Part shown: one piece after another, positions 23,590-35,470 of the stretch
Position numbering within the stretch: position 1 is the stretch's first letter
Layout of the letters: each line of letters begins with the position of its first letter
The notes under the pieces: generated by a model
Told to the model about the DNA's origin: nothing
The model's database searches: none
The model's input: the letters and a program-made list of their open reading frames with translations, nothing else
From: Nymphaea colorata
Lineage: Eukaryota; Streptophyta; Magnoliopsida; Nymphaeales; Nymphaeaceae
Direction: 5' to 3'
Length of the DNA: 64,000 nucleotides
Assembly (NCBI RefSeq): GCF_008831285.2
Contig: NC_045141.1
Span: forward strand, 12,450,106 to 12,514,105
Position numbers and translations under genes: made by a program

Positions 23590-24300
23590 CTGAGCCAAGC
23601 CCGAGCTGGGCTGCAGTTGCGTCAATGTTGTCCAAGCGTTAGACAGGAAGGAATGACGAGTCGTTGGCTCGATTCGAACTTGTTCGCGTGGGCACAATTC
23701 AAGCTTGACTTGTTAAGCTCAAGCCGTTAATTAACGAGTCGAATTCGAGTTGCACTCCACTCGTCTCGGGTTTTTCGTCGGATTGAAAACAAAAAGGCTT
23801 TCATTGGGCCGTCTCCGTTGCAGTGTTGCGTGACGACCTCGATCTCTCCTCTCTCATACCGGCCGACCGCCTGTGCTCGATCTCTCCTCTCTCTTTACCA
23901 TTGCCACCACTGACCATCCAACCACCACCGGGTGTCTGTCACCCACCACCACCGTCCACCGCCGGAGACCCACCATCAGTGTATCGCCCATAAGCTACCA
24001 CCACCGCGCAACCACCGCCATCCACAATCTCTCTCTCTCTCTCTCTTTGTCTCTCTCTCTGTGGCTCTCCAGCTCCGCTCGACCGCTGACCATCTGTCGC
24101 CGCCCACCTTCTGCCCAAATCCCCTCCCATTGCTGTTCAGATCATACCAAGGTTCGTCCACTGTTGATGCTTTCTTTCGTTATTCTAGTCTCCGTGCCAA
24201 TCAATTTAAGTTATGCGTTTGAATTCAGGTGCAAGGTCCTTGATCAAAATCAATCGTGTTTTTTCCCTTCCGAAGATGCCAATTTAAGCTGATCCACAAT
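23590..24300 (+). repeat. CT-rich leader-like block, copy 1 of 3
   Basis: A repeat rich in CTCGAG is followed by CTCTCC tracts, CCACCACC runs and (CT)n, then GATCATACCAAG before GTTCGT, a possible splice donor near 24151. The same block occurs at 34270-35470 and 47750-49320. A 139-codon frame is repetitive Ser/Leu/Thr. It looks like a captured 5' untranslated exon of an unknown gene, copied with the unit. No function is claimed. Confidence 0.45.
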
Positions 24301-25607
24301 ATTACTGGATTCAATTCCGAATGGTTCAGCTGTTGAAACCATTGACATACAAATTAAGAACCATTGTTGCGTGGAAAAAGCTTGAAAAATGATCTCAATT
24401 GTTTTATAAGACTGTTAGTTTTGGATCTGATATGTGTGGGGGCTTGAACCTAATGTGGTCCAGATTAGATCCAGATTTTGGTTCAACTATGAGTCTTCAT
24501 TTGAAAACAAGAAAATTTTTAAAGAAGTGAGAAAGATCTTAAACCAAATCATGTCATGTAATCGGGGTTTGGCACAACGGATGGGCAGAGGCTGACATGC
24601 GGGCTAGTCTTTGTTTTGAGTAAGCATCAACTTCTTGTGCTGTAGAAAAAGAGCATGGGGAGGGTGAGGAGAACACTGATATGCAAGTTGAAGTATAGTA
24701 TGAGCGTCTCTCAGTGGTACCAAAAGCAGGTCTGATGCTCAATGAGAAAGAATGAGGACTTTAGTTCTCTTATTGGAGATAAGATGAAATACTCTTCTAT
24801 CTCACTCAATGAATGATGTTATGTATATCATGATTTCAAACTTGAATAGAAGACAAAAATGTAACTTTGGGACAAGGAGACAAGTGGGAAGAAAAGACAT
24901 TGATATACAAGTAAGCATAACAAAAGCATCACCTCAAGACACTTAAGCAAACTTAGTACTCGAAGGGGATGAGGAGAAGGGTGGGGACTTCATCTCTCTT
25001 GTTAAACTGTAAAATGAAATACCAATCATGCTTCACCTAACAAATCATGTTATATATGAATGTGATTTTCAGCAAGTACAAAAATGTAACTTATCCCCTA
25101 ATTATTTATGTAAAAATTGATTAAGATGTAAATTTGGATTTTTTGAGAAGAGGGATTGAAAGAAACCAGAGTTACAAAGTTAACTGGAACGAACCATTTG
25201 AAAAAGGTTGGTTTCTCGAGAACAAATGTTAAGATAATTTCTGCTTTAAATACGGAAGAATTGCAAAATTAAATCCCCCTTAAATCAGCATTTTTTAAAG
25301 AGATTGAAGAGGCAATTCCTACCCAAAAAACATCTAGGTTTCATAGCGGGGTTCTTGTTTTCCATGAAGATTATCAAAGAGGAATTTTAATAGCCAATTG
25401 TAAGTTAATCAGTGAGTTATTTTAGTTTATTTCTGAGTTTGGATCTTGGACATACCGTCATGCTGATTCAGTTTGAGTCCAGAGCAAGTGTGGAACTGAT
25501 AAGGGACTTGGTGTTCTCATAATTGAGCAATAAATTGCCGAAATTTTATTGTCGCTGTTGAAAAATAAAGAAAAATTACCTCCTTAAATACTTACTTTTT
25601 CTTTACG
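24301..25607. other. Triplicated spacer, no gene seen
   Basis: It aligns with 35470-36865 and 49320-50330. Frames are broken and differ among the three copies, which argues against coding. An ATGATCTCAATNGTTTTAT block and an AAAACATCTAGGTTTCATAG block are conserved. Confidence 0.5.
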
Positions 25608-25800
25608 GGCGGCATTTGATTGCCTCGGATCTTATATCCAAGGTAGATTTTAGAACCTCTGATATGAGGTCTAAGATTTTAACATCTTGGGGTTTAAAAG
25701 CCCTTGTTTGATTTACATCCTCAGTTTTCTCTCTCCCCTCCTTTTTACCTTCATGTGTGCAGACCCCCTCCCCCTTGGATTTGAGATCAGTGGATTTAAT
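25608..25800. mobile_element. PIF/Harbinger-like MITE, 3'-truncated (unit 1)
   Basis: It starts GGGCGGCATTTGATTGCCTC, as the complete copy at 50331-50663 does. The right end is lost in a deletion shared with unit 2. Confidence 0.55.
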
Positions 25801-26076
25801 ATAATAATAATATTCACGATGTTCGGTTCAACTAAATCGCCGAATTGGCAATATGAGTGATTCGATTTTTACAACATTAGAATTTGTATGTATCGATATT
25901 TTGTCCTTTTATTTTGAGCCAATCATTTTTTTTTCTTTTCTACCCAGTGTAAGTGATAGACTTGAGAAAAGTTTGTCTTCCAGCTTGCTTTTGTCCTACA
26001 GGCAAAGATTCCCAGAGAAAGGGATGGGTCGTGGTGGGTAAAGTTTGGCCATGTACTTGACATCACGATCATAGAT

Positions 26077-26233
26077 GGGCTGAATTAAAGTTCCTAAATT
26101 TTGAGAGGCTGAAATATCATTTGTTAAAATTTTTACATAAGACAAATAAAATGTTTTAAAGTTTATATATACATGTAAAAAAAATTGAGGTGGGGCCAAG
26201 GCCCATGCGGGCCTTATCTTGCCTCCACCCCTG
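26077..26233. mobile_element. Small hAT-like MITE, copy B (5' end deleted)
   Basis: It has the same interior and right end (CTTGCCTCCACCCCTG) as copy C, followed by the same CATAGATG. A deletion in unit 1 has removed the left terminus and the bases just before it. Confidence 0.65.
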
Positions 26234-26263
26234 CATAGATGAGATGCTTTCTGCTTTGGATTC

Positions 26264-29200
26264 TAATACACATGATGCAAATGCAGCTAGAAAAGCTGCC
26301 AACAACCGAATGGTTGATACAAATTAGGACTTACAAATTTTTCATCTGGCAGGACAGCAACCCCAACTAAAATATATCCTTAGGACTGGTTACAAGAGAA
26401 GTTAATCCCTGCCCGGTTCAACCTACTACAAATTATACAAGGGTGACAAGGCTGTACAATCGTAAGTGATACAAAGAGCACTCATTCTCACTCAGCCAAG
26501 CACATATAAACCATCATGTCAAGCATGCCTAATCCTTGCAAACCATGCCCTTGAGCACCCTAGGTAGGTCTGAGCAACTCGGGACTTTGTCCTCGGCAAA
26601 ATGTGCCTTGGAGGAGTCCCGGTCAGTTGTAAGGCTGAGGCCTGCTATAGGGTGTTGAGACCTCACCTGCCAAGGCCACGCTTGGCGATTCTCCAGTGTA
26701 AATGATTGAGGTGATAACCCCCAACGTAAGCTGCACCTCAATATTCAGCAGCTCCTTCACACCACCAGCTAGCTACTTGGCTGCAGCTGCACCGATATCA
26801 GCAGCTTCTTGCTAGAGGCAAACAACAAGCAATTAACGCCCTAACATGACAACAATGTATAGTTTAGGGAGAAGGGGAGTTCGCGTCACCATATCACAGT
26901 TTGACCCCAAATGTGATAGTAGTTGGGGGTAGTGATTGCCGGATGTCATCGGCAGCCACTATCGCTGCTTCCTCTCTTTTGTGGAAAGGGCTAACTCTCA
27001 GAACAAGGAAAACAATGGAAAACATGGTATTTCCAGAGTATGTTAGAAATCGTCACCGTGTTTGATTTTAACCCCTATTGAAAGACTGAGAGGGGGAGGC
27101 AATCGCCGTTCAGCGCGACAGATGTTAGACTTCTAATAGGTTCAGTTCGACTGCTACACGAACTCAGCTCCTGCCTTTTCTGTTGTCACAGTGGACTCCC
27201 AATAGAAAACAAAGAGTTACTATTCAGAAGCAGAGAATTACGACAATCTTTTGTAGGTATTAAGGGTCACCAGACGATAAGGAACACCCCAAGATACAGT
27301 TGAAAGGGAGAAGTTGGCGCCATTGAATGCCGGCATGCGTGCGCGGCCAGTGGCAACTCCTGCTTACAGTCTCCTCCTTCGCACAGTAGCTCCTGTTTGT
27401 AGGTGGAGCTCCAACACAAGCACAGTATCAAGCAATCAATTAAGTGTAAACAGATAGATAGAAGTCATGGATTCTTAACAGGCAAGTAGGGAATCCGAGA
27501 CTGTTGTAGACTGGGTTGCAGGCGAGTTTTCAACTCGCAAAGATTCGCAGCTCGCTTCTGACACCTGCAACACTTGTAATATCTGTATCTCTTCACCGGT
27601 TCATCCTAAAATACAGCAATTTGGTCCAAAAATACAAGACAGATGCCTGAATCCAATGCCACCTTGCTCGACCTCAGAATCTATCCCAATGAGAATCGTG
27701 CCCCAGAGAAAGTCACTCTTGGATCAAAAAAACGTTCCCTGCTTCTGCTCCTTCTCAGATTTGCCGCAGCAAAGCATCTCCTATCAACAACTCAACCGAG
27801 CTCCAATGCAATATAATCCACAGAGAAATAAATTGAAAACAGTTAAGTCCAAGAGAAATTATTCAAGGGAAATGCTGAAATTACTCACCAATGGCCCTCA
27901 AATCCCAAGTCATGGACAGGAATAGGGGAAGCAAGGGATTCAGTGGTTGTAGTCGCAGGCGAGCTTCCAGGAACACACTCCTCTTCCAAAATTCATATCT
28001 CCTTATAGACTGCATCAAAAATTTTGAAAATTGGTCTATAGATTCCTCAGGAGAAGGCGATTCCAACAAGCTATTACTCGACCCCTGATGTCGCTGGAGC
28101 TGACAACGTCGGTCGTTTTCGTGACAGGTTCTCAGGCGGTACATGCTTTGTTCTACATCTTCTTCAAATCAGCTTGAGTGTCCGATAACTCCCACGATTT
28201 CAATTCAAATCACGAATGAACAACGACAAGAATCAATCTATTGCAAAACAACAACTAATCAACATGAGCGCCAAAATAAGTCACCAGAACGCTGGAATAC
28301 CACATTTTTGTAAGATTTGGGGGAATCGATCGTCGTGGCGATAGATTAGACTGCAACTTCGCCGATTATCGCCAGATTCTGTTTTGCTCCGGTCAACTAG
28401 GCCAATGAGCTCCTATTGTGACCAAACTTCACCAGATTGTTCGTATGGATGAGATGAGGTTAACAGGCTGGTCGCTAGCCTTAGATCTATCTTCGTTCGC
28501 CAGCAATTGCTAATTAATCAGATTCTATTTTCAGCCAGTATCCTTGATGAAACAGTGCACAGATCCGATCCTTTGGGCCCCTCAATATCTCAAATCTCTC
28601 AACGTTCATCCTCCGCTTCTCGTCGCACAAAATTTAACAATAGATTGCAATATGATGCTACTCAATTAAACTGATCAACTTCATGGACAGTCGATCTAAG
28701 ACTGTGTTAGATGAGTCACCATGCTCGGCTTTTCGAATGAGCATGCCCGTCAGCACTCTTTGATCAATTGATCCTTCGATTGTCGGGTCAGGACTGACCG
28801 ATCTACACGAGGTGTTAGGTAGAACAAGTCTGGATCGCTCGTGCGTGAGCATCAACTAACCGATCCTCGCTCGGACTTCGCACTAGATACTTTCACAGTA
28901 AGAACCGACAGAGGAATTGGTACCTACTTGCAGAAAGTTCCATCGATGTCGATTTCACAGATCTGGAAGTTGTTGGATGCCTATGGATTCCGCTGCTTGT
29001 CCAACCTGATGGCGTCTAGCCTCTTATGGGGTTGAGGAAGGCTGCACCATCGATCAGACAGCTTGCAGTGAATTGGGAAGCATCGTCTACAAATCTGGTG
29101 GTGAGTTCCAGCGCCCACCTTTCTGGATTTTGATGCGGTCTTTCTCTCTCGGCAAGGAAGGAGCAGATGAAGAGTTTCTTTGTTGCCAAAACAGCTGCCA

Positions 29201-30304
29201 GGAAGAAGGGGAGTAATAGAACTTGGTATTTTGGTAAAGAGAGAGGAATAAGAATGGAAATTATGATGTATAGAGGTTCGGTGATTAACACCTACGTCCT
29301 CTCTCTCATGTATACACTCAATCGTGTATATTATGAGGTTCCACTATAGTATTTATATGAATTTCATTACAACGGTAAGCTATCATTTGACTTTACAAGT
29401 GTAGCACTTATTTCCTTCTTTGGTTGATCTTTACCGTTGTCATTCTTTTCTTCAAATGAACCGTTGGTGGAGTTGCCTTCACTCGTTGATTGCATTCCAT
29501 ATTTGTTGCCATGTGTATTGCCTTGCATGAGAGCTTCTTGCCTTGAATTGCCATGTGGCTTACCATGTGTCTCAACAAGGAGACCCCTATAGGAGAAAGA
29601 TGAACTCTAACTTTCGGTAATTTCTCAAGATGGGGTTATTACACAAAGTTCCCGCTTGTATAATGCTGGGAAGTCTCGGGTTGCCCCCACTGTCTCTGTT
29701 CTAAACCATATAAAGAGAAAAAAGTAGAAAAAATGATACAGTACAAACACGTTCCAAACCTGAAGCTGATCCAAGTGAGTCTTGGTCCACCTCGCCCAGG
29801 TGTCTCTTGAGCTAGTGTTCTGGTCAATGGCTGTCGCCTGCACCTACCTAGGTGACGGCCAGGCTCGTCTCCAGCTGAGCTTGATCTGCTTCCTCGAACT
29901 CACCTAGGTTGGCACTAGGCTGATATGGTCTGGCTCGTCCTAACTAGGTTGAGTTGCTCTCGATAGCAGGTCAACCTCACCTCTTTCACAACCACATGTC
30001 TCAGTTGTTGCCTAGTTCTTGGCCTGCTGAATAACGTCCCTATGCAAATTGTCGTGTGTACGCACACCTGGCTCAGTCTTGATTCATCACGCGCAGTGCC
30101 CTTTGGCAGCACACTTGGCCATCTCCTGTCGCGTGTAGCCTCCCTTGACATCATTGGCCTCACTTAGCGAAATACCGAACGCTTTTTGCCACGGTCAACA
30201 TCTCGCCTGAATAAGACGGGGTGAATAGCCTCCCTTGCCGAATATTGACATGTCTCTGTAAGCGCCTTGGCCATCCTCGGTTGGCTCTAGGTAGGCTCGT
30301 ATCA
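26264..30304. mobile_element. E1: 4-kb insertion with 5-bp target duplication, unclassified
   Basis: GATTC flanks both sides (26259-26263 and 30305-30309). Units 3/4 carry the unoccupied site, one GATTC at 51679. The ends form a short inverted pair (5' TAATAC, 3' GTATCA; the unit-2 copy shows the 5' end differently worn), which together with a 5-bp duplication recalls LTR elements. I find no long terminal repeat, primer site or polymerase. The minus strand shows small frames shared with E2 (see E2) and an exon-like stretch from 29050 with an in-frame TAA. A later solo LTR (29214-29577) sits inside. Confidence 0.6.
29214..29577 (-). mobile_element. Solo copia-type LTR inside E1
   Basis: On the minus strand it begins TGTTGAGACACATGG, has a CATATAAATACTATAG TATA region, and ends CCAAGTTCTATTA. 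It is flanked by GGGAG (29209-29213) and AGGAG (29578-29582), a 5-bp target duplication with one mismatch. E2 has no insertion at this point (near 41197). No internal sequence remains, as expected after recombination between two LTRs. Confidence 0.75.
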
Positions 30305-30460
30305 GATTCCCTCTCTCGCAGATTGCTATGATGCACTATCAATACTTTGTTGTCATATCATTTGTAGTTTCGTTTTAGATGGAAAAAATCTCCTGCCTCA
30401 TAGCATTCCATCGAAGTAGACATGTTCTCTCGATTCAATCACTGGAGGGTAGGTTGGCTA

Positions 30461-30467
<7 letters not shown>

Positions 30468-30511
<44 letters not shown>
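30468..30511. repeat. (AT)n, unit 2 first tract
   Basis: An AT run bounded by GTGTGTGTA and ACACACACAC, at the position shared by all units. Confidence 0.95.
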
Positions 30512-30515
<4 letters not shown>

Positions 30516-30743
30516 CACACACACATTTTTTCCCCACAATATTGATTAAAATTATGAAATCGTCAATGCCTTGAGAGTTTTGCATTTCATCCTTTCCCTT
30601 TAGAACACCTATGCTGATATTTGGTTATGGAGATTCTTGTTTTTTGGAGTTTACAATTCTTAGAAATCTAAATAAATTTATGCTGTACTCATCGACTAGA
30701 TTGTCGCACTACCAACAAAATTAAATTGAAAACCTGTCTCTTA

Positions 30744-31213
30744 GGGCTTGTTTGGTTGGAAGGAAAGGGAGGGAAAGGGAGGGATTGAGCAATCCCTCCT
30801 GTGTTTGGTTGGCTAATTAGAAAGTAGGGAAAGGAAGGGAAAGAGAGAAAGTCTGTTTGGATGGGAGGGGAGGGAAAGGAAAGGAAAGGAAAGGATTGTA
30901 TAGTGTAAATTCAATCCCTCCCAAATCAGACGGATTGGGAGGGAAAGGAAAGGGAGTAAGTACAAAAGTGTTGACTGCCCACAATACCCCTCCACGTTTT
31001 TCCTTCCAACCTTTTGACTATTGAGGGTATTATTATAAATTGTATCGTTTCCTTTCCATTCCATTCACTTTTATCCAAACAAGCTTTTATAATCACCTCT
31101 TTCCATTCCATTCCATTCCCTTCCCTTTCTCTTCCCTTCCCTTCCCTTTCCATTCCTTTCCCTCCCTTTCCCTCCATCCCTTTCCTTCCCTTTCCCTCCA
31201 ACCAAACAGGGCG
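30744..31213. mobile_element. PIF/Harbinger-like MITE with GGAAA-rich interior
   Basis: It is flanked by TTA on both sides (30741-30743, 31214-31216). Termini are GGGCTTGTTTGGTTGGA and, reversed, CGCCCTGTTTGGTTGGA. Both subterminal zones are long purine/pyrimidine runs (GGGAAAGGGAGG type) that pair with each other. Units 3 and 4 have no insertion at this point, so it arrived in unit 2 alone. Frames within it are low-complexity artefacts. Confidence 0.8.
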
Positions 31214-31379
31214 TTAGAGTTGATGTGTGTGGATTGATAGCTATTTATTTCACGCAAATAAAGTACACCCTGATAAATTTCACTCTCGAGAATCACGCCT
31301 GTCCATTTCAAGTCCCCCCTCAATAAATCTCATATGAAGTTTTTTAATTCTGGAGAACGTTTGCATAGGGGTTAGGGCC

Positions 31380-31381
<2 letters not shown>

Positions 31382-31464
<83 letters not shown>
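31382..31464. repeat. (AT)n, unit 2 second tract
   Basis: About 83 bp of AT. The matching places are 21127-21146, 42549-42564 and 52323-52412. Confidence 0.95.
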
Positions 31465-31465
<1 letters not shown>

Positions 31466-31829
31466 CCGTAGACGTGCTGAAGCTCAGAACCCCACATTTT
31501 GTAAACTGTAAAAGAACAAAACATCATGCACTTTTTAACGCTAACTTTGTTCTGCGCCAAATTTTTCCTTTTCCAAACATGCGGGACAATGTTGGCATGT
31601 TGCGTGTCGACTTGTACCGTCCTATTTTCTGATTTTATTAAAATCTAAAATAATTTAAGTTGCTTTTAAAATTTCAAAAATAATATAGATTCGCTGGTAC
31701 TGGCTGATATTGACAGCACTCGTGTGCGCCTTGCGACAATACCTCCTGAAACTGTAAAATTTACCACGTTAATACTTATCTCAAGCTAATCAGACTTTCT
31801 TCACAAGATCATTTTTAAACGAAGGGGCG

Positions 31830-32158
31830 AACATTTTGGTGGTAGCCGTGGAGGCGGCGGCGGCGGCGGCCTGTGGTTCGGCGGTGGAAGAGAACTAACT
31901 GATTACCTGAAGCATCGCAAGGACTATAGAACTAACCTGATGAAAGGGCGTGCTTTTGGTGGTAGCCGTGGAGGCGGCGGCGGCGGCGGCCTGTGGTCCG
32001 GCGGTGGCGCTGTTGGAGTCAGAGAAGCAGCAGAAGGCGATGCCGTAGATGCAGATGACGACGAGCACAAACAGGGTACCGCCCAGTATGGGGACCTCGG
32101 AATCACCTGTGGTGGTGGGGTGGTGGTTCACTAGGAAGAAAATGCCGCTCGTGGGCAT
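31830..32158 (-). pseudogene. GDU-like gene, unit 2 copy, exon 2 lost
   Basis: Exon 1 (32158-31937, 74 codons) is open, with the same start, the membrane span (EVPILGGTLFVLVVICIYGI) and an Ala-rich tail. After the GTTAGT donor, exon 2 with the LPVLMPGDE motif is missing. In its place, 31838-31880 repeats the Ala-coding GGTGGTAGCCGTGGAGGCGG part of exon 1 itself, and this is joined to sequence that in units 1 and 3 lies beyond the gene. A deletion with a partial duplication has removed the end of the gene. If expressed, it would make a truncated protein lacking the family motif. Confidence 0.6.
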
Positions 32159-32875
32159 TTCTCAAAATAGTGGGAAGCGCCTGCCGCTTGTCTCTCTCAG
32201 TTGAATGAAGATGGAGCAGGAAGGCTGATTGAATGAATGACAGCCTCGTCCCGGCTCCTCCTCCTTGCTTCCTTCCCGTGTGGCTTTGCCTTTTCTTTTT
32301 CTTTCTGTCATCCGTGTAGCTTTTAAAGTGGAGATCACGCGCATGTAAAGACGAACGGTACAAAAAGCCAGAGGGGCCGGCGGGCCGCTGCGAAAAGGGC
32401 AAAGGAAGCATCCACCATAATCGAGTATGACAATATGCGATTTGACCGTAAATATCTCTCTATTACCCACCATAACCGTTTCCAGTATACCAACAGGTTA
32501 TTTTACCATAAATGTCTCTGTTACCCAAAATGATGGGTGACAGTTTTATAAAGCGTATATTAAGGAAGGGAGAAAGGTTCTGTTTATTGGGAAGCTAGAA
32601 AATTTTTTGAGGGGTCCAATTATACTTTCTTGAAATATAATTTTTCAAAATTTATATATAAGATAAATATTTTTTTTAATTTATATGTAAATATGATATA
32701 TATAAGATAAATATATTTTTTAAATTTATATGTAAATATAATATATAGCTCCTTCTACAAGGAGTGGAAGACGACCAACTACATGGTCATGTATTGGTTG
32801 ATGAAGTCTATAGAACCTATAATTTCAACATTACGATATAAAGAAATGACCAAAAAACCAATTTTAGTTGCCACA

Positions 32876-33650
32876 CATGATTATGGATCGACATCTACTT
32901 ATAAACTATTCTATTCATAATATTGCTCTATTAGCCAGAGAAAACTTGCAGCCAATAACTTTCTTGTTTCAAGTGAAAGAAAGGTTCATCCCTCTGGTTT
33001 GAAAAGAGACTTAAAGGTCACTTGTCCATTCCCCAAGCCTCTCTGGGGTAAGCTGCATCGATATCAATGATGATGTCAATGATGACAATAGTGCACTCTT
33101 TAACTTGGATGTCATGCTTTGCTACCTTAAAAAATAATATGCTCTCATAAGAATCAAACTAGAAACTTGCTTTCTTATATGTCCTTAGCGTTGTTGTATA
33201 CACCATATACCAAAAATTTTTGGAGAACAGGAGATAACTTAAATCCCTTTAATGTGTTAGAAAGAAATGGGCACATGCCCATTTTTTGTTGGATGTTCAA
33301 CCATAAGTTAGATTCATCGTCACAGATATTGAAAATCAAATCAGGCAAAATTTGTACAACAAAAATTACTAATTTATATTCTAGCCATTGGCATCTGGCA
33401 AAGATGATGATATAAAAAAGACTACATGGATGGATTTAGCACATCTCACTTTATATTTCAAGACAAGAAATTATGTTGATCGAACTCTTGACACATGTTT
33501 GCCTAATATTATGATCTCATTCTAGTTTATTTCACAAATTTTGGTTATTCAACACCATATATATCTGTTTGGTGAAATATAAAAAAAAATTCTCTCATAG
33601 AAACCAAACCATGATGAGTTTTCCTTACAAGTGGGAAATTGAGAGTCACC
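32876..33650. other. Unit-2 spacer with copia remnant, no gene
   Basis: TTATGGATCGACATCTACTT at about 32880 matches the copia relic at 45070, after which the element is deleted. The following ACTTTCTTGTTTCAAG to TCGAACTCTTGACAC part is shared with unit 1 (22850-23545) and not with unit 3. Confidence 0.5.
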
Positions 33651-34055
33651 AGCTATGTGCTATGGAAATAGTAAGTCCAAGTACAACCACTTCCAACTTA
33701 AGCGTTGTTCAACTGCACACGTTTGCCCATGCCAAATGCAAAGTAGAGAATATATGAAGTGCATTTAGAGGCAAATGCAAATCAATAACTGTGAAAAAAA
33801 AGACAGTTCATTTTTCTTTTGGGTGAGTAGGAGGAAACCTATCCCTGAGTGAAGGTCGAAGCCTCCCCATTGCATCAACCCCCTCAGGCTAGTTCATTTT
33901 TCTTTGATGAATCATATTGTAGTTATGACACCAAGAAATCACAAGACATGCTTTCTAACCATTGGAAAAGATGAAGACAAAAGATATGAACTTATCGATA
34001 GATTAGCGAGAGAGCAAAAATCTAAGTACTAGCCAACTGCAAAACTGGTGCAGAT

Positions 34056-34154
34056 CAGTGGCGAAGCCAGAATTTTTTTACTAAAGGGTGCTCGAACCAA
34101 CAGCCTAGATTTGGTGTACATAGCCCACATCAGCCCCCAGTATCTCCACCACTG
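34056..34154. mobile_element. 99-bp hAT-like mini element (unit 2)
   Basis: It begins CAGTGGCGAAGCCAGAATT and ends ATCTCCACCACTG, an imperfect inverted pair of the CAGNGGCGNAGCC type. The same element is at 47541-47639 in unit 3. I could not make out a clear target duplication. Confidence 0.5.
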
Positions 34155-34269
34155 ACATAGATGCAACCAAATCAATTTTAAAAGTTAAATAATACCTCAG
34201 ATGGATTTCTTAAGACGATGATTCACAGTCCAATTCTAGAAATGTAGGTAGAAAATTCAGCAAATATAA

Positions 34270-35170
34270 GGCTGCATACGAGCCGAGTCACGCCCGAGCT
34301 AAGCTGCAGATGTGTCAATGTTGTCCAAGCGCTAGATAGGAATGAATGACAAGTCATTGGCTCGATTTGAACTTGTTCATGTGGGCACAATTCAAGCTGA
34401 ACTTGTTAACGTCAAGCCGTTAATTAACGAGTCGAATTTGAGTTGCACTTCACTCGTCTCGGTTTTTTCATTGGATTGAAAACAAAAGGGTTTTCATTGG
34501 GCCGTCTCTATTGCAGTGTTGCGTGACGACCTCTCTCTCTCCTCTCTCATACCGGCCGACCGCCTGAGCTCAATCTCTCCTCTCTCTCTTTTTACCATTG
34601 CCACCACTAAGGATCCAACCACCACCGGGTGTCTGTCACCCACCACCACCATGAAGGATAATTTCCTCATGCATACACAAAAACGAATATGCCCTAAAAC
34701 AGGATCTCGTTTATGCTAAATCACTTAATCAAAAACTTTAACTGTAGCAGAAACGTACTTGAATCTATCTGAACAACCGGACGATGATATCGCAATAGGA
34801 TCTTACAGGGTCTGTGCGGAGCACGTGCGGTTTCTCTCAGATGGGGAAGAGACAACCATAGAAAGCGATATTTCAAGCAACCGTGCACGACCCCAGGGAC
34901 CACTACGCTTTTATATTATGAGCAATTACAGATTCAACCCATCAAAGAATTCATAATTGCGTACAGGTATCTATATATTATAAAATTGTCTCATACCATA
35001 TAAAATGACGTAATATCCCAAAATGCAATCACTTAAGCGGATATTTATATTAAGACAACCATAATATCTGAAATCCTCATTGACATATGCCGGCCCACCA
35101 AGTGATCCTTACACACCATCCATGACCCACCATCAGTGTACTGCCCATATGCTACCACCACCATCCACAA

Positions 35171-35231
<61 letters not shown>

Positions 35232-35470
35232 TTGTGGCTCTCCAGCTCCGCCCGTCCACCACCGCCGACCATCTGTCACCGCCCACCTTCTGCCCAAATC
35301 ACCTCCCATTGCTGTTCAGATCATACCAAGGATCGTCCACTGTTGATGCTTTCTTTCGTTATTCTAGTCTCCGTGGCAATTAATTTAGGTTATGCGTTTG
35401 AATTCAGGTGCAATGTCCTTGATCAAAATCAATCGTATTTTTTCCCTTCCGAAGATGCCAATTTAAGCTG
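34270..35470 (+). repeat. CT-rich leader-like block, copy 2 of 3
   Basis: It matches the unit-1 block but carries about 430 bp of extra sequence at about 34650-35080, followed by a long pure (CT)n run at 35175-35229. The predicted Ser-Leu repeat proteins on both strands are artefacts. The GATCATACCAAG possible donor is kept near 35330. Confidence 0.45.

Larger units (their letters stand above)
20811..30309. repeat. Tandem unit 1
   Basis: It begins at the shared TATGATGCACTA anchor, which recurs at 30328, 41948 and 51704. Order: (AT)n, inverted block, GDU-like gene (21611-22013), remnant of a copia relic, CT-rich leader block (from about 23820), truncated PIF-like MITE (25610), hAT-like MITE B, and the E insertion ending at 30304. 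It shares with unit 2 the E insertion and a deletion of about 0.6 kb following the PIF-like MITE start. Confidence 0.75.

Noticed and set aside
23873-24292. 139-codon plus frame and its relatives at 35080-35471 and 48861-49307
   Set aside because: The frames differ in start and content between copies and are mostly (CT)n translation. I kept the block as a repeat, not a gene.
26264-30304. Calling E an LTR retrotransposon
   Set aside because: The 5-bp duplication and TG..CA-like ends fit, but the two ends do not repeat each other and no primer site is present. Left unclassified.
30813-31323. Frames rich in Gly-Lys-Glu or Phe-Pro-Ser
   Set aside because: They lie in the purine arms of the PIF-like MITE.
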